Part shown: positions 41,683 to 44,898 of the stretch, piece by piece
Numbering within the stretch: the first letter of the stretch is position 1
Layout: each line of letters begins with the position of its first letter
Assembly (NCBI GenBank): GCA_938034415.1
Contig: CALHLE010000011.1
Span: 1 to 44,898, forward strand
DNA length: 44,898 bases
Reading direction: 5' to 3'
From: an uncultured Anaerolineae bacterium
GTDB lineage: Bacteria > Chloroflexota > Anaerolineae > J036 > Brachytrichaceae
Notes under the pieces: model-generated
Database searches by the model: none
The model's input: the letters and a program-made list of their open reading frames with translations, nothing else
What the model was told of the DNA's origin: nothing
Translations under genes and position numbers: made by a program

Positions 41683-42616
41683 CTCTCACTCCTAAAACCA
41701 TCCCATAGCGCGCGAATTGGCTGGTGATTTGCACCTGCCCATCCTCACGCACGATCAAACCGGCCAACTCCGGTTGGGCTTCAAGCCGGTCCAGAGCGGC
41801 CACGCTGCCCCACAACACGGCCGCCTTGGCGCCGGCCTCGGCGCGCAGCGCATCCGGCGCGATGACCGTGGCGGCCAGCACATCCGTCTCCGCCGGCGCG
41901 CCCGTCTGGGGCGCGATGAGGTGATGCGCCACTTGGCCGCCGACCTCCCAGCGGCGATAGTCGCGCCCGGAGGTCGCCACGCAGCCGGCGGCCAGCGCGA
42001 CCTGGGCGATGTCTCTGTCCTCGTCGAACGGATTGGCAATGCCGATGGGGAAGGCAGTCTGGCGCTCGGCGGAGGGCATCACCGCGATGTCGCCGCCGGC
42101 GTCCACCAGTGCCGGCGCGATCTGCGCAAGCCGCCGGGCAGCTTGCTCGGCGCACCAGCCCTTGGCCACACCGCCCAGGTCAACCCGCACGCCGCGCGGC
42201 AAGCGCACGGCCCGCCGATCTGGGTCGAGGGCGATCTCGCGCCAGTCCACCGCCGCTTGTGGCGGCGGCAACTCCACGAGCTGAACCAACGTGCTGCGCA
42301 GCCGCTCAAACGGTCGGTCGTAACCCACGCGCAGCAGCGCATCGTGCACGGTGGGCGTCACGGCGCCATCGGTGAAGCGAGCTGCCTCCAACGCCGCGTT
42401 CAGCACGGCCCACAGCGTGTCGCTCACCTCCACCCACTCGCCGGCGCGCGCGTTAAGCCGGCTCAGCTCACTGGACGGCCGGAAGCGGCTTAGGCACTGC
42501 TCCCACACCTCGAACCAGACTGGCACGTTGCGCAGCGCCTCGGCGGCCTCCGGCGCGTCCGAGTCCACCACAGCAGCCATATGGCAACCCATGGCGCGAA
42601 AGCGGATGCGCTGCAT
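41657..42616 (-). CDS. apbE: FAD:protein FMN transferase (ApbE)
   Basis: ApbE moves FMN from FAD onto a Thr or Ser of extracytosolic flavoproteins, using Mg2+. The protein has 319 residues, the normal size. Family features are MGCHMAAVV at the N-terminus, CLSRFRPSSELSRLNA, VRVDLGGVAKGWCAEQAARR (the DLGG-x-AKG block), ALVDAGGDIAVM, and HHLIAPQTGAPAETDVLAAT (the metal/FAD-binding H-IDP-like region with Thr/Asp). No obvious signal peptide is present, so it may act inside or be anchored by partners. It starts a few bases past the stop of the Pro-rich protein gene and overlaps the ferric-reductase-like gene. No FMN_bind-domain protein is in the window. Confidence 0.92.
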   Translation of the reverse strand: MQRIRFRAMGCHMAAVVDSDAPEAAEALRNVPVWFEVWEQCLSRFRPSSELSRLNARAGEWVEVSDTLWAVLNAALEAARFTDGAVTPTVHDALLRVGYDRPFERLRSTLVQLVELPPPQAAVDWREIALDPDRRAVRLPRGVRVDLGGVAKGWCAEQAARRLAQIAPALVDAGGDIAVMPSAERQTAFPIGIANPFDEDRDIAQVALAAGCVATSGRDYRRWEVGGQVAHHLIAPQTGAPAETDVLAATVIAPDALRAEAGAKAAVLWGSVAALDRLEAQPELAGLIVREDGQVQITSQFARYGMVLGVRDESASITG

Positions 42617-42619
42617 CGG

Positions 42620-43183
42620 TCAACGCGAAGAGCGCGAGCGCGCAACCGGCGGTGGCGGCGGGGGCGGCGGCGCCTGGACGCGGCGCAGCGCGGGCTGCGG
42701 GGCCGGCGCAACCGCCGGCTGGGCCTGCGGCAGAGGCGCCTGCTGCACCATGGCCGGCGCAGGGTTAACCGCCGGCCGGCGTGGCGCAGCCGCCGATGGC
42801 TTTGGCTGGGCCGGAGGCGTCGGCGCTTGCGCTTGGCGCAGCGGCACAACCGTCGGCAGCGGCTCGAGCACCAGCAACACAGGCGCCGGCGCGGGAGGCT
42901 GAACGGTGGGCAGCGGCTCTGCCGCCACAGCAGTCAGCGGAACCGCCGGCAGAGGCTCCACCTTCCACGTTTGCACGGCTGACGCGCTGCCGGTGGTCTC
43001 GTCTAACGAGATGTCCTCTGCCGGTTGCGTGAACTCATCAAACTTCGCTGGTTGCGCGGCCAACCACGCGCCGCCCCCTACGGTGGCGGTCAGCGATGCC
43101 GCGCCGATCAGTAACTTTGCGGCCGAGGCGGCTACTTGCTGCGCAACGCGCCCCTGACCCGGCGATGTCACTCTAGCAGCCAT
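42620..43183 (-). CDS. Membrane-anchored Pro/Ala-rich protein
   Basis: The protein has 187 residues. An N-terminal hydrophobic stretch (KLLIGAASLTATVGGGAWLA, about 23-42) acts as anchor or signal. The rest is Pro, Ala, Val and Gln-rich without a folded domain, ending in an eight-proline run and RSRSSR. One segment, LDETTGSASAVQTW (about 60-73), is the only acidic, Thr/Ser-Gly-containing piece and faintly resembles an ApbE acceptor site, but does not match its consensus well. AAGGAG precedes ATG 43183. It lies between the PepSY protein and ApbE genes and may be a linker protein of the redox complex. Function unknown. Confidence 0.6.
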   Translation of the reverse strand: MAARVTSPGQGRVAQQVAASAAKLLIGAASLTATVGGGAWLAAQPAKFDEFTQPAEDISLDETTGSASAVQTWKVEPLPAVPLTAVAAEPLPTVQPPAPAPVLLVLEPLPTVVPLRQAQAPTPPAQPKPSAAAPRRPAVNPAPAMVQQAPLPQAQPAVAPAPQPALRRVQAPPPPPPPPVARSRSSR

Positions 43184-43205
43184 CGTCGCTCATCTCCTTA
43201 CCGCG

Positions 43206-44081
43206 TCAATCCTTGTGCTTCTTCTTCTCTTCCTTCTCGCGCTTCTCTTTCTTCTCAAGCTTCTTGTGGTCATCGTCGTCATCGTCGTGGTGGTAATAGG
43301 CCTGCGGTGGAGGCTGAACTGCGACGCCGTTATAGAGGATCGCGCCGCTGTTGGCATCCACGTACATCGTGCCGGCGTTGAGCAGCACCTCATAAGCGAC
43401 CACGCCCTGGAAGTCCACCAGCTCCGGTATGCGCTGGGCCACTGTGCCGGGTGCGGTGATGAGCGCGATCTCCAGCGCGCGCTGCGGCGTGAGGGCCGCC
43501 TGAATTACTGGCTGTGGCTGCGCCGGCGCAGGTTGGACGCGCGGGCGTTGTGTGGCCTGCGACCATGACGCATTGGCAACGGGCGCAGGCGCGGATTTGG
43601 TCGCTTGGACAGCTTCGAGTTGCTGCTCCAGCTTAGCCAGTTGCTGATTCGCCTCCTCCAAACGCCGATTTGCCTCCTCCAGCAAGGCGCGATATTGCGC
43701 CTCGCGCTCGGTCAGCACGGCAATGGCGTCAGCCGTCGGTGCTGAGGGCAAGGCATCCGTTGTCGCAGGCGCCTGCGTCCCCATAGCCTGGACTGCCGGC
43801 TCCGTCGCTGTCGAAGGCAGGGGAGGCAAGCCCGCCGTAGATGTAGTCGGTAGATACAGCGTCGTCGCCGGCTGGGCCAGTCCGGGCGCGACCGGCGTCT
43901 GCTCCGCCGCTTGCGACAGATCGGGCTGCGCCGGCAGCGCCTCTGCCGCCGACTCAACGGTCTCTGTTGGGGATGCGGCTTCATTGTTCGAGAGGTCAAG
44001 CCGGCCGGCGAGCATACCCACGCCGACCAACAGAAAGGCGGTCAGGCCACTCGCAATTAGAAAGGCAGTTCTCTGCTTCAT
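43206..44081 (-). CDS. Anchored PepSY-domain protein with coiled coil and His/Asp/Lys-rich tail
   Basis: The protein has 291 residues. A signal-anchor helix spans about 6-26, followed by a Pro/Thr/Ala-rich spacer to 118. A coiled coil runs 120-160 (REAQYRALLEEANRRLEEAN), then a second spacer. A PepSY domain lies at about 195-252 (LTPQRALEIALITAPGTVAQ; VVAYEVLLNAGTMYVDANSG). The tail 262-291 is YYHHDDDDDDHKK followed by Lys/Glu repeats, and could bind metal ions or the wall. PepSY domains recur in extracytosolic redox systems. The ribosome site is AGAGGTG before ATG 44081. It is the first gene of the operon and diverges from the response regulator. Confidence 0.75.
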   Translation of the reverse strand: MKQRTAFLIASGLTAFLLVGVGMLAGRLDLSNNEAASPTETVESAAEALPAQPDLSQAAEQTPVAPGLAQPATTLYLPTTSTAGLPPLPSTATEPAVQAMGTQAPATTDALPSAPTADAIAVLTEREAQYRALLEEANRRLEEANQQLAKLEQQLEAVQATKSAPAPVANASWSQATQRPRVQPAPAQPQPVIQAALTPQRALEIALITAPGTVAQRIPELVDFQGVVAYEVLLNAGTMYVDANSGAILYNGVAVQPPPQAYYHHDDDDDDHKKLEKKEKREKEEKKKHKD

Positions 44082-44203
44082 ACGTTATTGCACCTCTTTG
44101 GAAAACTCTGCCTGGCATTATGAGGCGGCAGGGTTGTACAGCGGTAGGCGCCGGCTGAGAATCTCCTCCGGCAATTCCTACCGTGTTCCAACGGTCGCCG
44201 TTG

Positions 44204-44209
44204 CAGAAT
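44204..44209 (+). promoter_or_regulatory. Leaderless-type -10 box for the response regulator
   Basis: CAGAAT ends 8 bases before ATG 44218, the same geometry as at lpdA, the YprB-like gene and the SEDS-PBP gene. No Shine-Dalgarno sequence lies between. Confidence 0.3.
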
Positions 44210-44217
44210 GTGGGCAT

Positions 44218-44895
44218 ATGCGCGTCTTGCTCGTGGAGGACGACGAACAGTTGGCCGAGCTGATCGCGCGGGTGTTGAAGCGCGAAGGCATCCAAGCCGA
44301 CGTCGCCCACGACGGCGACCTGGGCCTGGAGATGGCGCTCACCAACACCTACGACGTGGCCATTGTGGATTGGATGCTGCCGAAGCGCGATGGCCGCTCG
44401 ATCTGCTTGGCCGTGCGCCGGGCGCGCACACGGCTGCCGATCCTCATGCTCACCGCGCGCAGCCAGGTGGAGGATCGCGTGTTGGGCCTGGACAGCGGCG
44501 CCGATGATTACCTTGCCAAGCCTTTCGCCATGGAGGAGCTGTTGGCGCGCGTGCGGGCACTCAGCCGCCGTTACGACATCACCAGCCCAGATGGCGCCGT
44601 ATTGGAGTGCGGCGAGCTGCGCATGAACCTGGCCGAGCACACCTGCTATCGCGGCGAACACCTCATAGAGCTGACGCCCACCGAATGGGAGCTGATGGAG
44701 TATCTTCTGCGCAACTGCAACCAAGTGCTCAGTCGCGAGCAAATCCTCAACCGCATTTGGGCGCACGATCGCGATGTGCAAATCAAGATGGTGGACATCT
44801 ACATCTCTTACCTGCGCCGCAAGCTGCAAACCCAGCCGACGAGCCGCGACCTCATCGAAACCGTGCGCGGCTTCGGCTATCGGCTCAAGCCATGA
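44218..44895 (+). CDS. OmpR/PhoB-family response regulator (QseB/CusR-like)
   Basis: The protein has 225 residues. Receiver domain: acidic pair Asp8-Asp9 in LLVEDDEQ, phosphoacceptor Asp51 in AIVDWMLPKRDG, Thr79 in LMLTARS and Lys101 in YLAKPFAMEEL. A winged-helix DNA-binding domain follows at about 125-225 (ELTPTEWELMEYLLRNCNQV; IYISYLRRKLQ; ETVRGFGYRL). The frame is open far upstream, to 43723, but that part is antisense to the PepSY gene and ATG 44218 is the natural start. Its stop overlaps an ATG at 44892, the typical ATGA link to a sensor kinase. By position it may control the divergent redox operon, in the manner of metal-responsive systems. Confidence 0.93.
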   Translation: MRVLLVEDDEQLAELIARVLKREGIQADVAHDGDLGLEMALTNTYDVAIVDWMLPKRDGRSICLAVRRARTRLPILMLTARSQVEDRVLGLDSGADDYLAKPFAMEELLARVRALSRRYDITSPDGAVLECGELRMNLAEHTCYRGEHLIELTPTEWELMEYLLRNCNQVLSREQILNRIWAHDRDVQIKMVDIYISYLRRKLQTQPTSRDLIETVRGFGYRLKP

Positions 44896-44898
44896 CCA
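44892..44898 (+). CDS. Probable start of a sensor histidine kinase gene (cut by window end)
   Basis: ATG at 44892-44894 overlaps the response regulator stop TGA (44893-44895). OmpR-type regulators are commonly followed by their kinase in this arrangement. Only two codons are visible, so the identity is inferred from context alone. Confidence 0.4.

Noticed and set aside
43723-44217. Upstream extension of the response regulator frame
   Set aside because: It is antisense to the PepSY protein gene and the receiver domain begins exactly at ATG 44218.
1-44898. Search by eye for tRNA, rRNA and transposase genes
   Set aside because: No cloverleaf with a T-loop GTTCRA pattern, rRNA core sequence or DDE-transposase motif was found, though a covariance search could not be run.

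Overview
The window is a GC-rich bacterial chromosome segment, about two-thirds G+C by eye, with genes packed on both strands. Its mix of genes suggests a member of the Chloroflexota, perhaps an Anaerolineae- or Caldilineae-like thermophile or mesophile. The clues are pyruvate dehydrogenase E1 subunits with a separate E3, a LytR-CpsA-Psr protein, Thr-Pro-rich surface-type proteins, very large membrane glycosyltransferases, ScpA, a eukaryote-like IleRS and several predicted leaderless promoters. This assignment is inference from gene content and style, not from a marker gene. No rRNA, tRNA, CRISPR array or transposase was seen.

Region 1 (1-1736) is accessory. An AT-richer fragment encodes the C-terminal part of an SfiI-like restriction endonuclease. 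An attC-like hairpin follows it directly and abuts the 3' end of a PatB/MalY-type aminotransferase gene that has lost its normal C-terminus. This looks like the edge of an integron cassette or cassette array. Region 2 (1828-5467) has a TctA-like permease, a small conserved protein and a divergent pyruvate kinase-like protein. Region 3 (5520-6356) holds three decayed genes side by side: a cupin, an NnrS-like membrane protein and a Crp/Fnr regulator. Region 4 (6359-14804) is central metabolism: glycogen synthase, a VOC protein, PDH E1 beta and alpha, a MerR-like regulator, a YprB-like exonuclease with a TPR-like tail, a TlpA-like thioredoxin and dihydrolipoamide dehydrogenase. No E2 gene is present.

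Region 5 (14809-20670) is envelope-related: a TgpA-like transglutaminase, a Gfo/Idh/MocA oxidoreductase, an LCP ligase and a Thr-Pro repeat protein. Region 6 (20720-27220) is a tight plus-strand run: ileS, a KAP-type P-loop ATPase fused to a signal-peptidase-II-like domain lacking both catalytic aspartates, the genuine lspA overlapping it, and a HAD phosphatase. Region 7 (27228-39324, mostly minus strand) has ScpA, two large membrane glycosyltransferase-like proteins, a CPBP protease pseudogene, an FtsX-type permease, a sugar isomerase, an SDR, and an 815-residue fusion of a SEDS (FtsW/RodA) glycosyltransferase to a PBP transpeptidase-like domain lacking recognisable catalytic motifs.

Region 8 (39958-44898) is a candidate extracytosolic redox/flavinylation operon: a PepSY protein with a His/Asp-rich tail, a Pro-rich anchored protein, ApbE, a four-His ferric-reductase-like membrane protein, a DUF4405-type cytochrome b-like protein and a membrane protein with an acidic His-rich segment. 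It diverges from an OmpR-type response regulator whose sensor kinase apparently begins at the last bases of the window.

The strongest candidates for something undescribed are the KAP/pseudo-LspA fusion next to real lspA, the SEDS/dead-transpeptidase fusion, and the SfiI-like cassette with its attC-like site. Homology calls rest on motif recognition from memory; no database search was possible.
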